Source: CAZWDO01 sp964632485 [NCBI: uncultured bacterium] (GTDB lineage: Bacteria > JAGOEH01). Taken from it: DNA of 18,111 bases. Made by a program: the position numbers and the translations under genes. The stretch covers positions 32,851 to 50,961 of the forward strand of contig CAZWDO010000019.1 in the NCBI GenBank assembly GCA_964632485.1, read 5' to 3'. This document shows, one piece after another, positions 1 to 7,258 of this stretch (position 1 is its first letter; every line of letters begins with the position of its first letter). The notes beneath the pieces were generated by a model, which was given only the letters and a program-made list of their open reading frames with translations, was not told the origin of the DNA and did no database searches.

Positions 1-1
1 G

Positions 2-178
2 ATCGCGCAGTTGCATTCGTTGAAGCGCAAGCCGACCGCGACAGGATTTACGTACGACAGCGACCGGAACGAGCGTATCAAACACGCGGACAAGGCGTGG
101 GCGCTGATGTTGTCGATATTTGAGTTTTCGGATCGCCGACGGGACGAGATCGGCGAGGATGACGTGATGATATTTTAA
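2..178 (+). CDS. C-terminal end of probable phage terminase large subunit (partial)
   Basis: Only the last 58 codons are present, open to the left edge and ending in TAA at 176-178. The tail contains a block around TATGFTYDSDR followed by KHADKAWALMLSIF. This resembles the end of the nuclease domain of large terminases, where a conserved His-Ala-Asp pair in a (G)HAD-x-WAL context closes the RNase H-like fold. The protein would then package DNA into the prohead. The reading frame has the same GC-rich codon use as the genes that follow. The identification rests on a short motif. Odd for a terminase, no portal or capsid genes follow it. It could be another phage protein that happens to end this way. 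Confidence 0.45.
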   Translation: MAQLHSLKRKPTATGFTYDSDRNERIKHADKAWALMLSIFEFSDRRRDEIGEDDVMIF

Positions 179-202
179 ATTTGATTTCGGGAAGGACAGG
201 GC

Positions 203-433
203 ATGGCGAACGCGAAGAAAACAGAGTCGAACGCGGCGAAAGGAAAAACGGGGGCGAAGATCGACGCGGCGGCGGAACGGGCGAGGATCGAGGATCGGCT
301 GGCGCGTCGGCGGGATTTGCGGATCGCGGCGGAGCGGCTGGAGGCGGAACTGGATGCGGAAAAGAAGTCGGATCGGGAATCGGTTCTGGCGAAACTGACG
401 ATCGAGATGGCGCGCAAGCTGGGGGTGTTTTGA
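203..433 (+). CDS. Small charged helical phage protein, function unknown
   Basis: A 76-residue protein with start ATG at 203, preceded by GGGAAGGA at 189-195 with about 7 bases of spacing, a good ribosome binding site. Its sequence is almost entirely Ala, Glu, Arg, Lys and Asp, with heptad-like spacing over residues 20-65, so it should be helical, probably a coiled coil. It ends in a more hydrophobic stretch (LTIEMARKLGVF). It has no signal peptide or membrane segment. Its stop overlaps the next gene's start (TGATG at 431-435), which implies translational coupling within the phage late operon. I do not recognise the family. A longer frame starting at 181 overlaps it but reads as low-complexity Gly/Arg/Glu sequence upstream of 433 and is probably an artefact of GC richness. 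Confidence 0.6.
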   Translation: MANAKKTESNAAKGKTGAKIDAAAERARIEDRLARRRDLRIAAERLEAELDAEKKSDRESVLAKLTIEMARKLGVF

Positions 434-849
434 TGAAGGATGCAGGGTGTAGCGCCGGTGGCGGCGCCGGAAGGGGGTCTCGGGACGATTTTGAGTTTTC
501 GGCGCCGCAGATTCGGGACTTGACGGAGAACTACTGTTCGTATTGCCCTTCATACGGGGACTGCCTGTCGGAACGGGACGAGGAAGCGCGGGAACGTGTG
601 TCGAGCCTGCGGTTTTGCCTGGGCGCGCTATCGTATCTGTTCTGTTCGGCGTCGGCGCGGGAGGTTGAGCTGGAAGCGCGGGCGGCCGCGCTGACTGCGG
701 TCGTAGGTGAACAGACGCGCATCGTGGAGGAACTGACGAAACAGTTGCATGCCACGCTGTCGCGCATCATGGAAGCGGGGTTGAAACCGGGAACGGGCGC
801 GGGCGTTGCCAGAAATACAAGCGGAAAGGATAATGCAAATGAAGAATGA
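433..849 (+). CDS. Small Cys-containing phage protein, function unknown
   Basis: A 138-residue protein whose ATG overlaps the preceding stop (TGATG). The N-terminal 16 residues are Gly/Ala-rich and probably disordered. Residues 35-71 contain a cysteine cluster: C35-x2-C38-x5-C44, then C62 and C71. That spacing could bind zinc or an iron-sulfur cluster. Residues 74-118 (REVELEARAAALTAVVGEQ and onward) look like a long amphipathic helix or coiled coil. The end overlaps the start of the next gene by 11 bases (839-849), so all these genes are probably co-translated. Its place just before the tail chaperone pair suggests a head-tail joining or tail role, but that is inference from position only. 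I do not recognise the family. Confidence 0.6.
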   Translation: MKDAGCSAGGGAGRGSRDDFEFSAPQIRDLTENYCSYCPSYGDCLSERDEEARERVSSLRFCLGALSYLFCSASAREVELEARAAALTAVVGEQTRIVEELTKQLHATLSRIMEAGLKPGTGAGVARNTSGKDNANEE

Positions 850-1300
850 TATGCGGAACGAAGCGGTGCGGCGGATCAACCTCGATGCGAAGGCCGTCGC
901 CGTCGATATGGGCGATCCGCGGGCGTTGAGCGCCGCGCTGACGGTGCGTCCGGAGCGGGCGATCACGCTTGGCGCCGGGCGGACGGTGCATGTGCGCGCG
1001 GCGAATGTGTTAGTGCTGCTGGCCGAGGGGCTGCTGCCCGAGCCGATCTCGCGCGCCGTGGAAGATATGTTTTACGGCGCCGAAACGGGCGGGGGCGAAA
1101 TTTCGCCGCGCGAGGCGAAGAGGCGGGAATTCGAGTTGTATCTGCGGTTGGCGAAGGCGTTCCTGACGGACGCGGACGCGCACGATCTGTCCGTTGCGGA
1201 GCTGAAAGCGCTGGGCATGAAGCTGCTGCTTTCGCAGTACGACGCGGAGGAATCGAGCATGGGGGAAAGATCGCCCTCTCCGACGGATTTTGGCGGCTGA
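839..1300 (+). CDS. Tail assembly chaperone, short form (gpG-like)
   Basis: A 153-residue protein. Two in-frame ATGs (833 and 839) are possible; 839 is preferred because AAAGGA at 825-830 is 8 bases upstream, whereas it is only 2 from 833. The identification comes from position and arrangement, not sequence similarity. It is a small, acidic-to-neutral helical protein upstream of the tape measure gene, followed by an overlapping frame in the -1 phase that lacks a start codon, as in the lambda G/GT pair. These chaperones bind the tape measure protein and recruit tail tube subunits, and are absent from the finished virion. The ORF ends with TGA at 1298-1300. That stop lies in the loop of a strong hairpin starting just after a G-run, where a fraction of ribosomes may slip into the -1 frame. 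Confidence 0.6.
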   Translation: MKNDMRNEAVRRINLDAKAVAVDMGDPRALSAALTVRPERAITLGAGRTVHVRAANVLVLLAEGLLPEPISRAVEDMFYGAETGGGEISPREAKRREFELYLRLAKAFLTDADAHDLSVAELKALGMKLLLSQYDAEESSMGERSPSPTDFGG

Positions 1301-1325
1301 TCAGCGCGTATCCGGGAGAGGGCGA
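1261..1325 (+). promoter_or_regulatory. Candidate -1 programmed ribosomal frameshift site with stimulatory hairpin
   Basis: The G-run GGGGG at 1261-1265 is followed by AAAG. A tRNA reading GGG at 1262-1264 can re-pair perfectly with GGG at 1261-1263, moving the ribosome into the next frame. Three bases after GAA (1265-1267) a perfect 11-bp stem begins: TCGCCCTCTCC at 1271-1281 pairs with GGAGAGGGCGA at 1315-1325. CGGAT at 1284-1288 then pairs with ATCCG at 1310-1314, extending the stem by 5 bp past a two-base bulge. The apical loop contains the palindrome GCTGATCAGC (1296-1305), which includes the zero-frame TGA. The spacer is shorter than the usual 5-9 bases, and the A-site tRNA would re-pair imperfectly. 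Confidence 0.6.
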
Positions 1326-1539
1326 GGACTATGCGGCGCGCGCGGGGATTTCCTGTCCGGCGGTGGCGCTGGACTTCAACCGGGCGATGCGGCTGCGTCT
1401 GCGCGCGGAACGGGAGCTTTCCCGCGCCGAGCGGGGCGCGGAAAAGCGGCGTCCAGTTCGGCGAGCGCGGTTGCGGCGGGACGAAACCGGCCAGGATGAA
1501 TTTTGGGGGGATTTCGACAGCGCTGGCGCGTCGGTCTGA
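1264..1539 (+). CDS. Tail chaperone -1 frameshift extension (gpT-like part of a GT fusion)
   Basis: This frame has no plausible start of its own near its beginning; the first ATG is at about 1387, well inside the protein-like part. It continues the preceding gene after a one-base backward slip at the G-run 1261-1265. It adds 91 residues, beginning G-K-I-A-L-S-D-G-F-W-R-L, then ISAYPGEGEDYAARAGIS, and ending in a very basic segment followed by an acidic tail before TGA at 1537-1539. In lambda the longer GT product binds the tape measure protein through its T domain, and the G:GT ratio is set by the frameshift rate. The full product here would be about 233 residues. Against this, the segment could be an independent gene from a non-ATG start, or a frameshift mutation. 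Confidence 0.6.
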   Translation, partial: GKIALSDGFWRLISAYPGEGEDYAARAGISCPAVALDFNRAMRLRLRAERELSRAERGAEKRRPVRRARLRRDETGQDEFWGDFDSAGASV

Positions 1540-1562
1540 GCGGGTTGAACGCATGCCATCGC

Positions 1563-2066
1563 TCAGCGGCGCATGAGAGAGCCCGCGTCTTCGTTGGCCG
1601 CGATGTAGCGCGCCATGACCAGTGCGTTGCGGCGGGAATAGTCGCCGCGATAGGGACGATCGGCGATGCAGTCAACGCGGTAAATCCAGGTCTTGTCCCC
1701 GGTTCGAGACCGGGATCGGGCGATATGGTAGCGGTATCCGCCGTCGGGCGGACGGGACGTGACGATCTGGGAATCGTTCATGATCTCGATGGAGCCGGAG
1801 GCATAGCGGATCGTCCAATCCTGAGCGCGTCTCCATGCGCCGGGGTTTTCGAACTCGCCCACGACGAATGAACTGCCCTGCGCGCGGGCGCGGGCGAGGA
1901 CGTCGCGCTCCCATTTGGTCAGGGCGAGTTCCTCGATGCAGGCGGTCGCCAGGCATAGAACGGCCAGCGCGGTTATGAGAGCGAGCGTCAGTCGGCGGGT
2001 TGTTACAGGTTCGGCGGCGGAGCGAGCGCGGGCTCCGCGAAAGGTGGATTTAAGCTGGATTTGCAT
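1563..2066 (-). CDS. Antisense moron gene: possible lipoprotein or membrane-anchored exported protein
   Basis: A 167-residue protein on the strand opposite all neighbours. Start ATG at 2066 has GGAGG five bases upstream. Residues 26-43 form a hydrophobic segment (LTLALITALAVLCLATAC) after two Arg. C43 could be a lipid-attachment Cys, although the lipobox A-T-A-C is weak (Leu is one place too early) and the N-terminal tail of about 25 residues is long for a signal peptide. A non-cleaved membrane anchor is the alternative. The rest (about 125 residues) is polar with several Tyr and Trp. I do not recognise the family. The gene sits between the chaperone pair and the tape measure gene and has its own promoter. 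This is the arrangement of morons, prophage genes expressed in the lysogen, often altering the cell envelope or excluding other phages. Confidence 0.65.
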   Translation of the reverse strand: MQIQLKSTFRGARARSAAEPVTTRRLTLALITALAVLCLATACIEELALTKWERDVLARARAQGSSFVVGEFENPGAWRRAQDWTIRYASGSIEIMNDSQIVTSRPPDGGYRYHIARSRSRTGDKTWIYRVDCIADRPYRGDYSRRNALVMARYIAANEDAGSLMRR

Positions 2067-2117
2067 GTCGGCCTCCGGGAATGCAAGTTTGCAGGATTGC
2101 GATAGATCGTTTTTTAC

Positions 2118-2145
2118 AATATAAGTCGGTTTTCAGAAATGTCAA
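2118..2145 (-). promoter_or_regulatory. Strong sigma70-type promoter of the antisense gene
   Basis: Read on the minus strand, a perfect -35 box TTGACA (2145-2140) is followed after 16 bases by TATATT (2123-2118), five of six matches to TATAAT. An alternative -10, TATTGT, lies two bases further with an 18-base spacer. The start codon of the antisense gene is about 50 bases downstream of the -10. The segment is AT-rich within a GC-rich region. Transcription would run opposite to the tail operon, so the gene can be expressed in a lysogen where the late operon is silent. Confidence 0.7.
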
Positions 2146-2170
2146 GGTCTAATAAAAAAAAGGAAATGCA

Positions 2171-5100
2171 ATGCCGGGAAATGATTTGAAACTTTCGCTG
2201 CTGATCGACGCGGAGACGAAGGGACTTCAGGGCAAGCTGGACGGGCTGATCGGCGCGCTGGGGTCGTTTTCGACGGCGGCGCTGGCGGCCGGGGGGCTTT
2301 ACGGATATGCGGAATCCATCGAGGCGGCGGTTCGCGCTTTCAGCGAGCTGCAGGACAGCATGGCATTGATCGACACGCTCGATGTGGTGGATGATCTCGG
2401 TGGACTGAAACGCGAGCTGATCGATATTTCGCTGAAAGTCCCGGTGGCGGCGACGGAACTGGCGGCGGCGACGTATCAGGCTTTGTCGGCGGGCATGGCG
2501 TCGGCGCAGGCGGCGGAAGCGGCGCGGATCGCGGCTCTGGCCGCGCGCGCGGGCATGTCCGACACGACTACGGCCGTGGATGGCATGACCACGGCGATGA
2601 ATGTATGGGGCGATTCGATCGGGTCCGCGTCCTCGGCGATGGACAAATACCTGACGGCGCAGAACCTCGGCAAGACCACGCTCGCTGAAATGGCGTCCTC
2701 CATCGGCGGTGTGGCGGCGACCGCCAAATCGCTGAATGTTTCCTTCGACGAACTCCTTGCATCCAACTCATCGCTCACGCTCGGGGGCATCGCCACCTCG
2801 GAGGCGATGACGGGGCTCAAGGCGGTTTTCAGTAACATTTTAAAGCCGTCCAAAGATGCGTCGGATATGGCGAAAACACTGGGCATCGATTTTTCCGTCG
2901 CCTCCGTGCAGTCGAAAGGCTGGTCGGGCTGGGTTAACGAGCTGGCGAAGAAGCTCTCGGACTACGAAGAAAACGGCGGGAACGCCACGGACGCAAACGC
3001 GAAGCTGTTCGGTTCCACCGAAGCGTTGAACGTGATGTTGAATCTGACCTCGGAACAGGGTCTGTCGAGATTCAACAGCATGACGGAAAAAATCGGGGAC
3101 TCAATGGGCGCCACGAATGCCATGGCCGCCAAGGTCAACGACACCTGGTCGGGGTTTTCCCAGCTTTTCCAGAACCATGTGTTCGCGGCGCTGGAGGCGG
3201 TTGGGGAAGTGATCGTGAAAACGGTTATGCCCGCCGGACGGGACCTGTTCGAGATCATCGACAATCTGTCGGCCGCGCTGACGCCTGTTTTGGACTTGCT
3301 GGGACCGATACTGAAATATACGCTGCTGACGGCGACGGGCATCCTGCGGGAGCTGACGGACGTGATCCGCTCGCTGCTTTCGCCGTTCGCCATGCTGCGC
3401 GACGAGGTGGACTGGACGTCGGAAAAATTTGACGAGTATATTAAAACGCTCGAACGCCTGAAAACGGCGAATATCGAGCTGGTCGCCCAGCAGTCGGGGC
3501 TCTATCAGAAATTGATGCTGGACGCGGAAACGGCGGCGGGGAAGATCATCGCAGAGCAGAAACTGACGGGCGAGGCGGCGGAAGCGGCTATGCGCAAGGA
3601 ACTCGCCCTGGCGGAACAGCGATACAACCAATATCTTGAAGTGATCGTGGCGAATCAGCAGCTCATGAATGACGCGGACTCGATGTCGGAAAAATACCGG
3701 CAATTCTCGACACTGCTCCAGGGCTCATACGAAAAGCTCGGGGAACTGCCGGATGTGGCGCCGAAAGTGAAGATCGATATCCAGAGCGCGCTGGACCAGA
3801 TCGGAGAACTTCAGCATCAGTTCGAGACTGCATCCGCTACCGGCAATAAGCTGGAGATGCTGATCGCGCTCAAGGACCTCGAAAAAGCCAAGTCCGGGCT
3901 CGACGAGCTGATCGCGGCGGCCGGGCAGGTGCCGGTTTCGAAAACGACTGCTGTCGCGGTGGCGGGCAAAGACAAGATGATGAACGATCTCGCCGAGCTG
4001 GAGCTCAAGATCGGCAACGCGGCGACTTCTAAGCTTTCGATCCCGGCGGAAGTGGACGTGGACCCGTCCCGCGTGGACGCGGTGTTCGCGGAACTGGGCG
4101 AGGAAATCCGTAAAAAGAAGGAAGCGATCGAGCGGGATTATATCCTGACGCCATCGGCGGACAATGCCGCCGCGCTGGCGAAAATTACGGAGATCGAGTC
4201 GGAATACGCGACGCTGAAAACGGGTATCGAAGGGACGCGCATCGCGCTGCCGGACCTGCCCACGCCCAACCTCGACCTGCGCCTTCCGGACATCAAGGCG
4301 GACGCGGCTGCCTATATCGCGGATTTGAAACCGGTCGCGGAAGCGGCGACGGATATTAAGGTTGAGCTGGGGAGCTGGGGTTCGGCGATCGCGGACGCGG
4401 GCGACGCGCTGCATGACGGGCTGGAGACGCAGATGCAGAACCTTTTCAGCGGCGGCAGATTCGATTTTTCCAAGCTGCTTTCCGGTGTCCAGGGCGCGCT
4501 GTTCGAGCCGCTGGCCGGGAAATTCGCGGACCTGGTCGTGGGCGAAAATGGCAACGGCGGACTGCTGGGAACGCTGACCGGCGCGCTCGGCATCGCGGGG
4601 CCGTGGGGCGCGGCCATCGGCGCGGGCGTATCCTTCCTCGGATCGGCGCTGAGCGGCATCTTCGGGGGAACTCGGAGCCAACCGCCGCCATGGAGCGAGG
4701 TGTTCGCCGAACAAATCAGGGAATCGTCGGAAACGATCAAGACGGAGTTTACCGCCGCTGTCCGCGGAAGTTTCAGCGACATCGCCGACGAAGTGCAAAC
4801 CCTTCTCGCGGGCGATTCCGGAGTGTCGGCCGCTATCGCTTTCTCGCTCTCCACGCTCGGCGACGATCTGAACGCTTTTTTCTCAGGGATCGATATAGGC
4901 GACTACATGGAAATCGCCACCGGCATCGTCGGCGATGCCACATTGGCGGGTCTTGAAGACCAGCTCGCGGCGCTGCGCGCGGAATTGACCATGCTTTCGG
5001 AATCGGGCATGGAGTTCGGCTGGCAGGGATATGCAACCGAGCAAGCGATAACTTTATATAACCAGATCGATGCCGTCGAACGTAAAATTAACCAGGTTTA

Positions 5101-7258
5101 CGGCACCGGCGGCGTGTGGGACAATCTGTCTTTTTCCGTGGCCGAAGGCGTGCGCGCGGGAATCGACGAGTGGGAAACGACCTGGGGATACATAATTGAA
5201 TACAATCGGGACATGCTCGAAGCGTCCGGGGTGGATATCAACGCGGCCATGGCCTGGATACACACCCAGGCGCAAACCATGGCGGCCGATGCCCAGTCCC
5301 GCATCGACGCCTTCATGGAAAGCCTGAGATACCTGCCGATCGACGATTGGGACAATGCCTGGCAGGCTTTCTCCGGCGTGTTCAGCGCGGAAATGACAGA
5401 TATGTTTACCCAGTGGGCCGACCTGGACGGCATTATCGCCGCCATCGGCGTCACGACATCGGAGACCGGCGCCGAAACTGTGGCCGCCACGCGCGAAATG
5501 AGCTCGGGGATTTCCGACGCGCTGAACGAAGCTGAAAGTTCTACCCGGGATTATGCCGCCGCCATCGAAGAAGCCATCGACGGACTGAGCGCGGAAGACC
5601 AGATCGCCGAATTGCGGCGCATGGCTGCGGCAAACGACGCCTACTACGGCGCGCTCTACGGCCAGATCGATGCCGCGGCGGACATGATCGAAGCTCTGAT
5701 GCGCTCCCAGGTCGAAATGCAGCTCGCGGGAATCGAACAGGTGATCTCGCGTTTGACGGAACGCTATGAGCTGGAAATGACGCTTATCCGCAACAACAAC
5801 TCCGAACTGGAAGCCGGGCTTTCCGCCTATTTCGCCGCCATCGGCGACATGGCGGGAGCCACGGCCGAAGAAGCCGCGGAGATCGCCCGCCGCTACAATG
5901 AGGAACAGCTCGAAAACCTGGCGTCCGTCAACGCCGCCAATCAGAAAATCATCGAGTACAAGCTTCAGGGCGCGAACCTGACGGAGCAGGAACGTCGCGA
6001 CGTGGAAATCTTTCTCGCGGGGCTTTCCTCGGTCACGGACGAACAAACAAAACAGAATCTCCTGCTCGAATTCGCCCAGGCCATGCGTGAGAAAGGCATC
6101 GAAATAAACCTGCAGGATTACCAGACGCTGCTGCTCAAACAGGACCTGACGGCTGAAGAAATCGAAGCTCTGCAGGAAAAACGCGCCCTCGGCGAAGAAG
6201 CGCTTCGGGATATGAAAGAGGATCTCGACATTCAACGACAGCGCCTCATCGATGCCGGGTTGCCGACGCTCGAGGTGGAACGCATGCTCGCGCTGGAAAA
6301 ACAGCGTCAGCTCGCCGCTATCGCCGCATCGCTCGGGTTCTCGATCGATGAGCTCTCCGTGCTGGATACACAGCTCATCCGCACGGCGGAAATCGAGGCG
6401 CAGAACAAAGAACTCGCGCTGACGCAGCTCGACCGGCTTCAGGCGGAACTGGCCGCCATGGAACAAACCGGCGCGACGCAGGCCGAAATCAACGAATACC
6501 GGCTCCAATCGCTCGCCGCAATCGCCGAATCGCTCGGGATCGAGCAATCCCAGCTCGAAAACCTGCTGTCGAAAAATCAGGATATCGCCGCCGAGGAAGC
6601 CGCTAAAAAACAAATGCTCGAAGACCAGCTTCAGGCGTTGCTGGGTGTGCGCGATTCGACGGACCGCATCGCCGACGGCATGACGGATCTGGCCGCGGCC
6701 ATGTCCCAACTGGCGGCCGCCATCGCGGGCGACGTCAACCCCGCTCTTTCGGAATCGGCCAGCCTGACCGACAGGATGAAATCCGATCTCGAAGATTTGA
6801 ACGATCTGCAGTTCGACCGCCTCCGCGACAAACTCGACGTCGTGATGTCCAATACGCGGCGCCAACTCGACGACGTAAAAGCGGGACTCGACGATATAGG
6901 CGCGGGAGCCGGATTATCCGATTCCGCGCCGGACCCCGAAGCGTCTTTCGCAGTGGGTTCCCCGTTCATTCCGCGCAACATGCTGGCGCAGGTGCACGCG
7001 GGCGAAGCGGTGCTGCCGTCCGACTTGAACGCTCGGCTGCGCGCCTTCGGGGTTAACTCGCTTCGCGATTACGCCGCGATCCCAGACATGTTCTCTGCGC
7101 TCGCGCTCGGCGGCGGAGCGGCCGTTGGGGGCGCGGCGCCCGTAATAAACTTGAGCGTTTCCGGAAACACATTCCGCAACCATTCCGACATTGATTACCT
7201 CGTTGACCAGGTCAGCGAACGTCTGGCTGAAAATATTCTGCATCGGGGCGCGTTGTGA
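2171..7258 (+). CDS. Phage tail tape measure protein (TP901 type)
   Basis: A 1695-residue protein that sets tail length and is thought to be ejected into the host envelope with the DNA. ATG at 2171 follows AAAAGGA with about 7 bases of spacing; ATG at 2166 is out of frame. Residues about 60-330 match the TP901-type core: ELQDSM near the start, then the segment from KVPVAATELAAATYQALSAG through MTTAMNVWG. A Gly/Ala-rich hydrophobic stretch at about 797-833 (IAGPWGAAIGAGVSFLG) is a likely membrane-interacting segment. Residues about 1080-1530 are Glu/Gln/Ala/Leu-rich coiled coil. The C-terminus carries GSPFIPRNMLAQVHAGEAV-LPS (about 1596-1620), the usual motif near tape measure ends. With the common rule of about 0.15 nm per residue, a long tail of around 250 nm would be expected, less any folded domains. 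Its stop overlaps the GTG of the next gene. Confidence 0.93.
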   Translation: MPGNDLKLSLLIDAETKGLQGKLDGLIGALGSFSTAALAAGGLYGYAESIEAAVRAFSELQDSMALIDTLDVVDDLGGLKRELIDISLKVPVAATELAAATYQALSAGMASAQAAEAARIAALAARAGMSDTTTAVDGMTTAMNVWGDSIGSASSAMDKYLTAQNLGKTTLAEMASSIGGVAATAKSLNVSFDELLASNSSLTLGGIATSEAMTGLKAVFSNILKPSKDASDMAKTLGIDFSVASVQSKGWSGWVNELAKKLSDYEENGGNATDANAKLFGSTEALNVMLNLTSEQGLSRFNSMTEKIGDSMGATNAMAAKVNDTWSGFSQLFQNHVFAALEAVGEVIVKTVMPAGRDLFEIIDNLSAALTPVLDLLGPILKYTLLTATGILRELTDVIRSLLSPFAMLRDEVDWTSEKFDEYIKTLERLKTANIELVAQQSGLYQKLMLDAETAAGKIIAEQKLTGEAAEAAMRKELALAEQRYNQYLEVIVANQQLMNDADSMSEKYRQFSTLLQGSYEKLGELPDVAPKVKIDIQSALDQIGELQHQFETASATGNKLEMLIALKDLEKAKSGLDELIAAAGQVPVSKTTAVAVAGKDKMMNDLAELELKIGNAATSKLSIPAEVDVDPSRVDAVFAELGEEIRKKKEAIERDYILTPSADNAAALAKITEIESEYATLKTGIEGTRIALPDLPTPNLDLRLPDIKADAAAYIADLKPVAEAATDIKVELGSWGSAIADAGDALHDGLETQMQNLFSGGRFDFSKLLSGVQGALFEPLAGKFADLVVGENGNGGLLGTLTGALGIAGPWGAAIGAGVSFLGSALSGIFGGTRSQPPPWSEVFAEQIRESSETIKTEFTAAVRGSFSDIADEVQTLLAGDSGVSAAIAFSLSTLGDDLNAFFSGIDIGDYMEIATGIVGDATLAGLEDQLAALRAELTMLSESGMEFGWQGYATEQAITLYNQIDAVERKINQVYGTGGVWDNLSFSVAEGVRAGIDEWETTWGYIIEYNRDMLEASGVDINAAMAWIHTQAQTMAADAQSRIDAFMESLRYLPIDDWDNAWQAFSGVFSAEMTDMFTQWADLDGIIAAIGVTTSETGAETVAATREMSSGISDALNEAESSTRDYAAAIEEAIDGLSAEDQIAELRRMAAANDAYYGALYGQIDAAADMIEALMRSQVEMQLAGIEQVISRLTERYELEMTLIRNNNSELEAGLSAYFAAIGDMAGATAEEAAEIARRYNEEQLENLASVNAANQKIIEYKLQGANLTEQERRDVEIFLAGLSSVTDEQTKQNLLLEFAQAMREKGIEINLQDYQTLLLKQDLTAEEIEALQEKRALGEEALRDMKEDLDIQRQRLIDAGLPTLEVERMLALEKQRQLAAIAASLGFSIDELSVLDTQLIRTAEIEAQNKELALTQLDRLQAELAAMEQTGATQAEINEYRLQSLAAIAESLGIEQSQLENLLSKNQDIAAEEAAKKQMLEDQLQALLGVRDSTDRIADGMTDLAAAMSQLAAAIAGDVNPALSESASLTDRMKSDLEDLNDLQFDRLRDKLDVVMSNTRRQLDDVKAGLDDIGAGAGLSDSAPDPEASFAVGSPFIPRNMLAQVHAGEAVLPSDLNARLRAFGVNSLRDYAAIPDMFSALALGGGAAVGGAAPVINLSVSGNTFRNHSDIDYLVDQVSERLAENILHRGAL

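Noticed and set aside
181-432. N-terminal extension of the 433-849 frame back to an ATG at 181
   Set aside because: The extra 84 residues are low-complexity Gly/Arg/Glu sequence overlapping a well-initiated gene at 203, and the TGATG overlap at 431-435 gives a natural start.
3725-4798. Minus-strand frame of 357 codons inside the tape measure gene
   Set aside because: Arg-rich antisense shadow without start signals or protein-like pattern.
5054-6865. Long minus-strand open frame (603 codons) opposite the tape measure gene
   Set aside because: It is a shadow of a GC-rich coiled-coil gene: no ribosome binding site, rich in His, Arg, Phe and Gly in unnatural order, and no domain resemblance.
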